Positions 49,620 through 59,726 of a stretch of 64,000 bases of DNA are shown one piece after another; position 1 is the first letter of the stretch, and every line of letters begins with the position of its first letter. This DNA is from Auricularia sp. M13. Lineage: Eukaryota; Basidiomycota; Agaricomycetes; Auriculariales; Auriculariaceae. The notes below the pieces were generated by a model. The model did not search any database, was not told the origin of the DNA, and saw only the letters and a list, made by a program, of their open reading frames with translations. The stretch covers positions 2,356,001 through 2,420,000 of the forward strand of contig CM073193.1 of the NCBI GenBank assembly GCA_037042915.1, in the 5' to 3' direction. Made by a program: the position numbers and the translations under genes.

Positions 49620-50672
49620 ATGTTGGCGAACCCTCCCTCAGCGCAGCCGGTGCACGGATCCCGTTTCTTCAATGATCCTACCAACTCCGCATATCTCCTA
49701 CCTGCCGACACGGAGGAAGGGCGCCGGTAAGCAAAAGGCTGAATTGCGAGATGAAATATGTGGTCGCTGACTCTGCGGCAGCCTGAACGAACAGCATGAA
49801 GTCATAACACGTGCTGCCGGGGGAAAGCTGATCATGGCTCCCGTGCAACTGCGCGACGGGGACAAGGTTCTGGACTGCGCGACGGGCACAGGTGATCATC
49901 CACCATATCTCTCTGAGAACTGCGCGCTGATCTAAAACTAGGGGTATGGCTCATGGCCCTTGCGTCTCAGACATCCGCGCGAGTATCCTTCTGCGGGATC
50001 GACATCTCGCCACACCTCTTCCCCCCGCCAGACAATACCCCCGCACGTCAGCTTCCTCCAACGCTCCGTCTTCGCTCTCCCCGACTCGTTCTCAGCCCAA
50101 TACACGCTGGTCAACCAGCGCCTCGTCTCCGCCGCCTTCCGCGCGGAAGAGTGGCCGCAGGCCCTCCACACGTACTTCCGCGTCCTGCGTCCGGGCGGCT
50201 GGGTGCAGCTCTGCGAGATCCATCCTCCGGGCTTCGCGCCGATGGGTCCGTGCACGGCGCGCATGCTGGGCATACACGATGCCGTCGCGCAGGCGCGAGG
50301 GCTGGACAACGATTGCGCAGTTCGCATTGCCGACTGGGCACGGGACGCGGGGTTCGTCAACGTCCAGACGCTCTGCACGCGCGCGCCTGTGGGCGCTCGC
50401 GCCGGAGACGGACCGCACAATTATACAAAGTCTGCGCTCTCGTTCTTTAGGGCGATGAAGGTGAGAGGCTTGGTCGGCTGTAGCTTGTCCCGGTACGGTA
50501 CTGATGCGTGTGCGTGTCATAGGATGTGGTGCTGAAGCATGGCATTGTTGAAACCGAGGAACAGTATGAGAAAGGGGTCCGGGACATGGAGGATGAGTGG
50601 AGCATGCTGGACAATCCGTCCTATCCATATTACTGGATCTGGGGTCAGAAGCCGTCAAGTGCTACTCCATGA
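49620..50672 (+). pseudogene. SAM-dependent methyltransferase, tandem copy 1, one frame disruption
   Basis: Class I (Rossmann) methyltransferase. Exons 49620-49726, 49782-49891, 49942-50460 and 50523-50672. Order: HGSRFFNDPTNSAYLLPADT, KLIMAPVQLRDGDKVLDCATGTG (motif I, VLDCATGTG, glycine loop for SAM), GIDISPHLFPPP (motif II, acidic residue), YTLVNQRLVSAAF, YFRVLRPGGWVQLCEI (motif post I/III, LRPGGW), AGFVNVQTLCTRAP, YYWIWGQK near the C-terminus. In the C5 run at 50038-50042 the frame changes (net +1 or -2; -2 would match the paralogues in length). If that is a sequencing slip, the gene is intact. Substrate unknown. The neighbours are its own duplicates. Confidence 0.85.
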
Positions 50673-50880
50673 TGACGTTTACTCTAGTACCGGTATTCAC
50701 TGGATTAACGCTCTGCCATGGTTAATGCTCAATGCGTCAAAATCGGGTGCCTGATAGTAGTGACAGTGAGCCATCCGCTGCCGGTCCCGCATGACGGCAA
50801 TGTTATGCGATGTAACTGCTACATAAGAATCTACCTGAGTCCATTGGCAGCTGCGACACTTTTGAAGGGTCTCCCCAGCC

Positions 50881-51944
50881 ATGGCAGATTCCACCCCAGC
50901 GCAGCCAGCACATGGAACTCGTTTCTTCCACGACCCTGTCAACTTGCCGTACATCTTGCCCGCAGATGCAGAGGAAGGCCGCCGGTAAGCTTACTATTCA
51001 GTTGCGAGGAGAAAGTGTCTAATCGCTGGCGCACATTATTGCACAGCCAAACTCTGCAGCACCAGGTCATCACTCTCTCCGCCGGGGGAAAGCTCGTGGT
51101 AGCGCCATTGCAACTTGCCGATGGGGACAAGGTTTTGGACAGCGCGACAGGCACAGGTCTCCGACTCATCCTCACACCAGCTGATATGCACGCTGAACAC
51201 ATATTGATAGGTGTATGGCTCATGGACCTCGCTTCTAAGACATCCGCAAATGTTTCCTTCGAGGGCATTGACGTCTCTCCGCACCAGTTCCCTGCGCCGG
51301 ACACCCTGCCCTCCAATGTCAGCTTTCATCAGCACTCGATTCTATCGCTCCCCGAATCATTCTCATCGACATACACCCTGGTGAACCAGCGCCTCCTCTC
51401 CGGTTCTCTCCGCGCCGGTGACTGGCCGCAGGTTCTTTCAACGTACTTCCGCATCCTCCGTCCGGGTGGCTGGATACAGATTTGTGAGATTTACCTCGGA
51501 GGCTTCAGCCCACCAAGTCCCAGCACGGCGCGCGTGCAGGGAATAGTTGACGTGCTCCTGAAGAAGCGAAGGCTTGACATTGATGCCGCGCTGCACATAG
51601 CTGATCGGGCACGTGCGGCGGGCTTCGTCAACGTTCAGACTATGTGCACGCGCGCACCTGTCGGCTCTCGCGCGGGTGATGGCCCCACAACTACACCAAG
51701 CATATTCTGGCATTCTACATGACGATGAAGGTGGGCAACTGCAGAGACTGTCCCCTCAGACTCTTGTCCTGTCTGACCATTTTTCACCGGTTAGGGTGTT
51801 TTACTGAAGGAAGGGATCATTGAAACCGAGGATGAGTATGATGAGGCGGTTCACAAGATGGAGAAAGAGTGGGATGAGTTGGAGAGCCCGTTCTTTCCCT
51901 ATTACTGGGTCTGGGGTCAAAAGACTTCGAGTGAGATTGTGTAG
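50881..51944 (+). pseudogene. SAM-dependent methyltransferase, tandem copy 2, 1-nt frameshift
   Basis: Same four-exon plan as copy 1: 50881-50984, 51047-51156, 51211-51730 and 51795-51944. Motif I is VLDSATGTG (Ser where the others have Cys), then GIDVSPHQFPAP, YFRILRPGGWIQICEI, AGFVNVQTMCTRAP, YYWVWGQK. At 51683-51686 (CCCC) one base is missing relative to GDGPHNYTK, so translation ends early at WHST (51720), although the last exon is otherwise well preserved. Confidence 0.85.
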
Positions 51945-52566
51945 CGTGTGATATAATAACGATATCGATAAGAATGTGATTCGACGCCTGGTAGATATGA
52001 GAAGTCTATAAGGCTATCAGGCCTCACTCAATGAAAATGCTTAAGATACTCACTACTGGATAATGTATATTGCAATCGGCGAGATTGCATCCTTACCAAG
52101 TATTGACAACTCGAGCGGCGATCACGATTGATCTACAGACTACATAGCTAGTGGAACTGTAAGAGATATTCACGACATTGGCTAGACCATTTTGGCCACT
52201 TCTTCTGGCGTTCAGGTGATCCAGCTATGCCACGCGCTCAATGGTGTCCAGCAGAAATCGCGACATCCACCACTACTTTTAGTGCCACATGATTCATTCG
52301 ACCATGCGAGTGATGCTTGACATTGCAGACTTACCACTTGTACCCTTTTAGCCAGCGCGTATTCCGGAGCTCACCCATGCGGACACCGGGAACCAATGCA
52401 GCGTCCTCGCGAATACGCTTAGTGAGTTCGGTGACAGTTGAGAGCCTGCACGGCTTTCACTGCCAGCGACGCTATATAATGGCAAGTTGCCCCCAACCAA
52501 CCAACCAACCACCACGACCGCCCCTTGGTGCATCAATCGCAGCACTTTCAAGAAGCCCATTAACCC
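51945..52566. other. Intergenic, no gene seen
   Basis: Spacer between methyltransferase copies 2 and 3, mostly AT-rich, with a CCAACCAACCAACC run near 52497. Nothing coding was recognised. Confidence 0.5.
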
Positions 52567-53609
52567 ATGACAAAGTCTTCTCCAGTGCAGTCAACGACGG
52601 AACCCCGCTTTTACAATGATGTTGTCCACTCATTGTACCTTTTGCCCGCCGATACGGAGGAAGGGCATCGGTAAGCTCAGCTGGAAGGCGAAAATGCAGT
52701 GTTGACGCCATTCTCAGTCTGAATGAACAGCACGAGGTCATCAAGTACTCTGCTGGAGGGAAGCTCGTGGTCGCACCTGTGCAACTTGGCGAAGGAGACA
52801 AAGTTCTAGACTGCGCGACAGGCACAGGTTGTTATCCCACACTCATCAGAATATTAGACGAGCTGAGCTCAGAGTCAACAGGGGTTTGGCTCGTCGACCT
52901 TGCGTCAAAGACTCCTGCAAATGTCCTTTTCGACGGGATCGACATTTCCCCGCACCTTTTCCCCTCGCCGCATAACACGCCCTCCAACGTCAACTTCCGA
53001 GAACACTCGATCCTAGCCTTGCCCGAGTCGTTTTCATCAGCATACGCGCTTGTCAACCACCGCCTCCTCGTCGCAGCGTTTCGCAGTGGTGAGTGGCCGC
53101 AGGCCCTCGAGACGTACTTTCGCGTCCTACGACCCGGAGGTTGGGTGAAACTGTGTGAGATTTACCCCGGGGGTTCACCCCGCAGGCTCCCCACACGACG
53201 CGCATGTTCGGAATATTCGATGCGATCATGGAGAAGCGGGGGATGATCCACGAGGCCGCTCTACACCTAGCCGACTGGGCGCGCGCCGCGGGCTTCGCCA
53301 ATGTTCAGACCATGCGCACTCGGGCGTATGTTGGTGCTCGCGCGGGAGACAGTGGGCAAAACTACACAGGTTGTATGCTATCAGTCTTCAGAGCGATAAC
53401 GGTGAGAGTAAACGACGTCGCACTTGTGTTTTGTACTGATCGGCCGCCAAAAGGACATTGTGCTGCAGCACGGGCTCGCCGAATCTAGAGAACACTACGA
53501 ACAGCAGATCCGGGACATGGAGGATGAGTGGAACAAGTTGGAGGAACCCTATTTGCCCTTTATCTGGGTCTGCGGCCAGAAACTCTCGGAAAACGATGAG
53601 CTCAAGTAG
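52567..53609 (+). pseudogene. SAM-dependent methyltransferase, tandem copy 3, 1-nt frameshift
   Basis: Exons 52567-52670, 52718-52827, 52882-53401 and 53454-53609. Intron positions are identical to copies 1 and 2. Motifs VLDCATGTG, GIDISPHLFPSP, YFRVLRPGGWVKLCEI. After EIYPGG a single base is missing (GGGGGTTCACC, near 53169-53176). The correct continuation TTRMFGIFDAIMEKRGM, GFANVQTMRTRAYVG lies one frame over and is fully open to the stop at 53609. Confidence 0.85.
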
Positions 53610-54058
53610 TGCTAATTCTACTATACCGCCTATTCGATACAATCATGCCGCTCCTGCTGAAAGTACTGGTGTTGAATCCGGTCACTGCTCAGAGACATCG
53701 CACGACGCATGGCGGTGTTCGCCGGGAGAGAAGCCCGAGAGCCAGCTGAAGTGCAGCAGAGGTCACGTTGTCTGTGAGCGCAGTTCATTCAGGTTGTGGC
53801 ATGAGCACCAGCGGTCGAGAATAAAGCCAAGACATGACCTTCGATTCTGCGTGTACAAGCCGGTGTGCAAAGCAAGAGCATCCTGCGATTGGAGCCCAGA
53901 AAACGTCGCCGATGAGCCCCAGCCAACGTTGGTACCGCTGTGCGTACGAGACCTTCACTGGAAATCGAATCACCGAATCGGGTCTCACAATTAAAGCAAT
54001 AATGAATTCGCATGCCCGAGCCCAGCAGTCGGCGAGACGTGCGATGGCTACAACAACG
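53610..54058. other. Intergenic, no gene seen
   Basis: Between the convergent methyltransferase copy 3 and MIM1. It may include their 3' ends. Confidence 0.5.
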
Positions 54059-55121
54059 CTACACAACAGGGGCAGCGCGCAGCCCGATTTGTGTCGTGCT
54101 CAGCTTGGGACCAGGCCTCCACCAATTAACAATTGCTTTCGCGGTGATCTCGCCAAAGCCGAGCATGACACCGTTGATGAATGGCAGGAAAAAGTTGATG
54201 CCCAACGTGGCGGCGAGCGCGAGCAAGCGGGTCCGCGTGCTGGTCTCCGGATCGAATAGCACGAGAGTTATCGAGCGTGCAGGGGCAGGGGGTGGAGGCT
54301 GGTGTCTAGGTGGGGAAGGCTCGAGGATCGACGGCGGTGATGGGCGCGAAGGGAGCGACGGGAAGGAGGAGGCGAGCGAGGGGATGTTCTCCCATGTGCG
54401 CGACTTGCCGCTGTCCTCGTCCGTCCCTGTTTGCGCAGCCTCATCGTTCGCGCGTTCAGGTACGATGGGATGTTGTTGTTCTGTGGGAGGCCGTGGACCC
54501 AAAACTTCCTGTTATCAGGAGAACTATGAGCTTGTGTGAAACGGTTATACGGCACGGCTGACCTCCAAGACTTCGACCCCATGGCCGCCAGGATGCTCAT
54601 TCGAAGTCATGTCGCGTCCGTCAGCCGGGCTGGGTGTCGAACCAGCCTCGACGTGTTGCGAGCTCGCCGCAAGACTGACTGTGCTACTCGCCATGGTGGT
54701 CGCGCCGACGCTTTCCCAGCCCGAAGCAAAGGACGATGTTGCGCTCGGCTTACGCTTTGCCTCTTCGGCGCGAATGGCCTCCCATTTTGCGCGTTCCTTC
54801 TCGGCCTTTTCGCGCGCGACAGCGGCAGCCGCGCGCCATTCTGCTAGTCGCTCATCATATTCTTCTTTCCATGCAGGCTCGGACGTCGACAGACTGGGCT
54901 CGGGGTCGGCAGGCGCTGGCTCATCGGGCTGGGCAACCTGAGGTGCTGGTGGAGTTGGTGTCGAGGGCTCCAGCTTGCGCTCAGCAAGGTGAGGCGAGTA
55001 CTCGAATGAAGACGCCATAGCAGCCTAGGCAGAGCAATGTAAACCAATTGCAAAGCCACGTGAGCTATGAACCCCGGATACTTACCTCAAGAGGCGTCAA
55101 TTCGCGCTCACCAGCGGCCAT
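54059..55121 (-). CDS. MIM1: Mitochondrial outer-membrane insertase Mim1 (Tom13)
   Basis: Mim1 promotes insertion of helical outer-membrane proteins and TOM assembly. Exons 55086-55121, 54563-55024 and 54059-54508 give 315 codons. The long N-terminal part is Pro/Glu/Ala-rich with a probable coiled coil (EYDERLAEWRAAAAVAREKA). The diagnostic membrane segment is LLALAATLGINFFLPFINGV continuing MLGFGEITAKAIV. Yeast Mim1 is only 113 aa, so the extension is large but occurs in basidiomycetes as an N-terminal addition by inference. The last residues (GPKLSTTQ...) may come from a retained intron, since GTCCCAAG follows WWRPG. The first exon, MAAGERELTPLE, is supported by in-phase GTAAGT/CTAG sites. 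Confidence 0.85.
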
Positions 55122-55213
55122 AGTGGCAAGCTGTTACTGTAACGTACGGTGGTGATTGTCAGCAGCAGCCTTGGAATTTGAATCACCGAATCCTTGCTTT
55201 GCATCCATCTCTC
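55122..55213. promoter_or_regulatory. Shared MIM1/ENT promoter, 92 bp
   Basis: The divergent start codons are 92 bp apart. No TATA box is evident. Confidence 0.6.
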
Positions 55214-56763
55214 ATGAGCGTCGAGCGGCCACAAATAGGGTCCGCCGCAACGTACATTCCCGTGCCACAGGATGTTGGCGGGGATGTTGGCCTGCTTGTC
55301 GATGAAGAGGAAGAGCTCGACGGCCGGGCGCCCGAACCCGATACGCAAGCACCAGTGACGGCGAGTATCCGTCGCGTACACTTCATGCTCGGTGCAGCAT
55401 TATTACTGCCTTGGAACGGTAAGTATGGCCTCCCACGCGTTGGTAGCACCTGGCTGACCGGTACGCATAGCAATGATCACCGCGACGAGCTACTTCCAGT
55501 CGCGTCTGGCTTCACGGCCAGATTATCGAGATAAATTCAGCTATACACTCTCGACAGTTCTGACGACCTCTAATCTTGTCTTCTTGCTTCATGCCACGCT
55601 CACGTCCAAGTCGGTGCGTCTGCAGTGAACGCGCGGCATCCAGACTCACCCGCTCTCGCAGTCTCCGCTGACACGGCGTCTACGCGCCAGTTCACTCGTG
55701 ATAACCGCGTTTTTCGCGTTCTTCAGCCTTTCGGCTCTCATTTCGATCCCACCTACACCGTTCTTCTACATCATCCTCGTCGCGGGCGCAATACAGGCAG
55801 CTGCAGGATCGTACCTCAACACGGCCGTCTTTGCGTTGGGCTCGTTATTTGGGCCATTGACTTTACAGGCTGCCATGGCAGGCCAGGCTGCTGCGGGTAT
55901 CCTCGTTAGTCTGGTTCAATTGGTCACCACATACTCCGCGCTGCGAAGGCCGGTTGACACTGCTGAGGACGCCGCTGGGTCTGCTGCTTTCTCGTTCTTT
56001 GCCTTCTCCACAGTCTTCATGCTCTTATCACTGGCCGGACATACCTACGTAGCACGCCAGCGCGCGTACCAACGGGTTGTGCAGCCGTTCGAAGCCATGC
56101 AGGCCGGCCCTCGAGCTCATGGTGCTGATAAGGAAGGCCTGAAGCACATAGGTCGCGTTGCAAGAGCCAATCTGATCTATAACGCTACCGTGGCATACGT
56201 TTTTGTCGTAACACTCGTGAGTCGCGTCCATGGTCTGCAGTGTCTGCGCCACCAGCTAAGACCTCGCTCTACAGAGCGTGTTTCCCGCAATCACAGGTTC
56301 CGTCAAGCCGTCTCATCCAGCACCGGATGGGACTCCGTCATTCGCGCATCCATACATGTTCACGGCCTTACATTTCCTGTTTTTCAACATCGGTGACTGG
56401 CTCGGGCGATATCTCTGCTCATTCCCGCGGTTCGTCATATGGAACGGCAAAGTCCTCGCGACGCTCGCCATTATTCGCACGCTTTTCATTCCGCTGTTTT
56501 TGTCCTGCAATTTCGGCGCGAGCAATGCCACCGTCAGCGGCGCAAACGATGTCTGGTTCTTCCTGCTCGTGCTTGCGCTTGGAACGACCAACGGCTGGCT
56601 GAGCTCTTTGTGCATGATGTCAGCGCCAGATATCGTGCACAATCCCCGACTTTCGGGACGCGAGGATGTCGATACCGCGGCTACAATCGCCAGCTTCTGC
56701 CTCGTCGGCGGACTCTCGTTAGGCAGCATTGTCAGCTTCGGTGTCAGCGCTTTTGTACATTAG
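55214..56763 (+). CDS. FUN26: Equilibrative nucleoside transporter (SLC29/ENT family)
   Basis: Polytopic carrier for nucleosides, vacuolar in yeast (Fun26). Exons 55214-55418, 55471-55613, 55662-56216 and 56275-56763, 463 codons. Acidic N-terminus, then HFMLGAALLLPWNAMITA (the ENT N-terminal PWN motif in TM1), ITAFFAFFSLSALISI, FALGSLFGPLTLQAAMAGQAAAGI (split: FALGSLFGPLTLQAA, MAGQAAAGI; the PQ/GQ motif of TM4-5), a cytosolic loop with KEGLKHIGRVARAN, SVFPAITGSV, FNIGDWLGRYL (the FNxxDxxGR ENT signature) and a C-terminal NGWLSSLCMMSAPDIV. About eleven membrane spans are expected. The gene symbol is by homology to the only yeast member. Confidence 0.92.
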
Positions 56764-56993
56764 AGGCTTGCATAACTACATAGAAGGACTGCAAAGGACA
56801 ATCTGTAGCATTACAACCACTACCTCGTCCTCCGTGGTGATGCTAAGTTCACTAGGTACTGGTCCAGTACGCGAGCTTGAGGAACGAAATACCAAATCAG
56901 TTGGAACGCCAGAGTCAAGCCGAATCAGCACAACATTCGTTATTGTATCTAAGCATGATTTCGAAGCACGGTTGGGTTTGTCGCATTCCGGAC

Positions 56994-57990
56994 TTACGAG
57001 TTATCCCTGAAAATTTGAGCAACCTCTTCCACAACCTCCTGGCTTACATCCTTCCACCCTTGCAGGTCAACCAGATCCCGATCGACGACGTCGAACCTAT
57101 CCCCCGCCCACGGGCCGCGAGATATATCTGGAGCATCCATGCCTACTGAGGGATCGCTCGACCAGCAGATGCGGAATGCAGCTAGGTCACCAACGCCCCG
57201 CATCTCCTTGAAGTCTTCGCCGTGCTCTTCCGCTTTCTGCGCCTCTTTGAGAACGTCCTCCAGTACGTATTCCTTCTTGGTCAAGTTGCGCAGAATGCGG
57301 TGAGCCATCTTCGGCCGCTCGAGCGTATCGAACATGGAGATCCACAAAGTTGTAAGCTTGCGCACGCTCATCACGGTAGCGCTGCTGTCCCGCCCAGTAT
57401 CGAACAGGTGCTTGCACACGTACATGTTGAGCGCGTAGTGACGGTCGAAGAACGAGCTGGATTCACGGTAGATGTTTTTCCCTGCCGCACTCCAAGATGG
57501 GTCGGCCGCGAGGCTGGGAGGCAGGTCCGTGGTTTCCTGATAATCGCCAGCAATGATGAGACGGTCTCCGGCCCACGAGTGCGACGCCTCCTGGTGTCTA
57601 TTGAGCACGCTGAACCCAGCTTCAAAGCACAGCTGACAAGTGAGGGCAAAGCATGCAGCACCGATGCCAGCAGCTGTATCGTTCGTAGAGCCGAAGCACT
57701 CGAAAATATGGCGGAGGATATCGCCATTGAGCACCGTCAGAAGAGGAGACTGCTGCTGCTCATGGCATGCTCTTAGTCTAGTATACATTCGTTAGAAACG
57801 CCAAACACGGATATACAGCACCGGCTGCTCACTTGTGGTGCTTGCGAATCTTGTCTAGAGGCATCAACGGATCCAGCAAGCCAGGAAGTAGGTATTTGTG
57901 AAGGTTGACTGTCCAGATCCCTTCAACCAGCTTTCCAAGGCGCATCGAAACGCGCCTGTCGAGGTTTACAAGACGCCAGTACTGGCCCAT
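56994..57990 (-). CDS. MGQY-type protein with F-box-like segment, paralogue 1
   Basis: Exons 57833-57990 and 56994-57777, 313 codons. Begins MGQYWRLVNLDRRVSMRLGK, a start that I recognise from a lineage-expanded basidiomycete family of unknown function. Then QSPLLTVLNGDILRHIFECF (F-box-like helix), CFALTCQLCFEAGFSVLNRH, SWAGDRLIIAGDY, a helical middle, and DPSVGMDAPDISRGPWAGDR with WKDVSQEVVEEVAQI at the C-terminus. No enzyme motif is seen. A role as a substrate receptor is only suggested by the F-box-like part. The tandem partner at 58197-59236 shares the whole layout. Confidence 0.78.
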
Positions 57991-58196
57991 GATATCACGA
58001 TGACAAGATCGAGATGGTGAACGAAAGACGATAGGTAAACAAAGACCAAAACAAACAAAACAGTTTGTTGGCGCGCGCCAGCCTCCCGGCACGTGCTTGA
58101 TCCATTCAAATTTGAATGCATCGGCACTAGACAGTGCCTACGACCATCTACAGCAAGGTCTGTTCGCTCCTTCAGAAAGTTGTCATTACAGGATAT

Positions 58197-59236
58197 CTAG
58201 TAGGCGTTCTCCTCGTAAATTTTTGCAACCTCCGAAACAAGCTCATCGCTAACGTCCTTCCACCCTTCCAAGTCGACTTCCGACTGAGAGACGATGTCAA
58301 AGCGGTGACCAGCCCATTTCCCACGGACGAGGTTGTCATCGGCGACCAAGCTAACAGAGGGATCGCTGGACCAGACGATGCGGAAGGCGACAAGGTCGCC
58401 TATGCGCAAGCTCTGGAACAGTTTGCCATGATCACCGCTGCGCTGGACCTTCTTGAGGGCATCTCCACGTGCATACTCCTTGCAGTCAGGTTTCTGAGCA
58501 GCGGATTGACGATGCGGGGGCGGTCTTGCGAGCCGAACATGCTTCTCCAGCGCTCGTGGAGGTCGCGCACCGCGGAGACCTGATCATAACTTCGAGCCTC
58601 GGAGCGCATCCTGTTGAAGATAGCATCGGACGTAGCCAGCAGGTCCTTGTAGCTGTATGGCCAAACGTCCTCGGTTTGGGAGAAGATATTCTTCTCGGAG
58701 TCTTTCATCGACGCTGCGAGTTCGAGGCCTTCGGGAAGGTCGTCCGCGTCCTATTCGCCCGCTATAATGATCCTGTTGCCTGTCCACGTGTTTTTCTTTA
58801 CGTTCTGGTGTCTCTTGAGAACGGGGTGTCCAACCTCGAAGCACAACTGGCAGGTGAGAGCGAACGAGGCTACATCAACCCCGGAGGACATGTCCTCAAG
58901 CATCGGCGGGCCGAAGCTCTCGAACACAAGGCGCAGGACGTCAGAAGGGAGGACGGCGAGAAGGCGGACTGGGTCTGTGGATGGAGAGCCGGTAGACCGC
59001 TGGAGAGAATATCCAATATATAATCAGTTCTGTGCACAACTTGAACGGGACGAGGCAGTAATTATAAGGACGCACGTAAAGCAGTCGCGGCGGATGTCTT
59101 CCAGAGGCTTCAAGTAATTCAGTGGGCTTGGAAGTAGAAGTTCGTGTAGCGAGATTTCCCAGATCCCTTCCCCCAGTTTGCCAAGACCGACCGCAACACG
59201 TCCATCGAGGTCCACGAGGACGAAGTACTGGCCCAT
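58197..59236 (-). pseudogene. MGQY-type protein, paralogue 2, disabled
   Basis: Same layout as the gene at 56994-57990: MGQYFVLVDLDGRVAVGLGK, VLPSDVLRLVFESFGP, FALTCQLCFEVGHPVLKRH, IIIAGE. A TAG at 58751-58753 stands where the paralogue has a Tyr codon (GDY). A second defect near 58475-58485 is a missing base: the C-terminal GDLVAFRIVWSSDPSVSL ... VDLEGWKDVSDELVSEVAK continues in another frame to TAG at 58197. First intron borders are not resolved. One nonsense plus one frameshift argue for a true pseudogene. Confidence 0.82.
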
Positions 59237-59726
59237 AGTACGCAGAGAGTCGAGTGTGAGAGTACCAGGAGCTTGGCCCTTTATACGAATCGCGCGTAAT
59301 GTGGCAACGGTGCGCTTTTAGCCGTCACCGTACTAAACATACCCGGATTGACACCAAAGAAAGCGCATTCTCGATTGTCGACAGCAAAGAGACGATATAC
59401 CATAGGAACGTACAGCAGCGGAGAACTGGAGAAAGCATGGGATGCAGGACGCGGAGGGGGGAAGCGCACTGAAATGGACAATGATGCGGGGGCGGAGAGG
59501 GCGATATCGATATACAACGGAGATGTCTCAGGGGGGGTTGTGGACGACTAGCGAATACAGTATCGGAACCTTGGAGTGGGGTAAGGTGGGTGGGTGGGGG
59601 GGGATCGCTCGCTATGTATGTACTCTGTATGCACGAATACGGGGGTCAAACAATCTTTACACTAAGGAAGGAAGCCTCGAGAGAAACGCACGGCGCCCCT
59701 CGCGAGAAAAAAAAGGCAAAGCTGGG
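59237..59726. other. Intergenic, G-rich, no gene seen
   Basis: Between paralogue 2 and the CDC14 stop. Contains GGGTGGGTGGGTGGGGGGG at about 59586-59605. Long plus-strand frames starting here only run antisense through CDC14. Confidence 0.55.

Noticed and set aside
49620-53609. Secondary-metabolite gene cluster
   Set aside because: The three methyltransferases are duplicates of one another, and the flanking genes are housekeeping. No synthase, transporter or regulator of such a cluster is adjacent, and the P450 lies 6 kb away with unrelated genes between.
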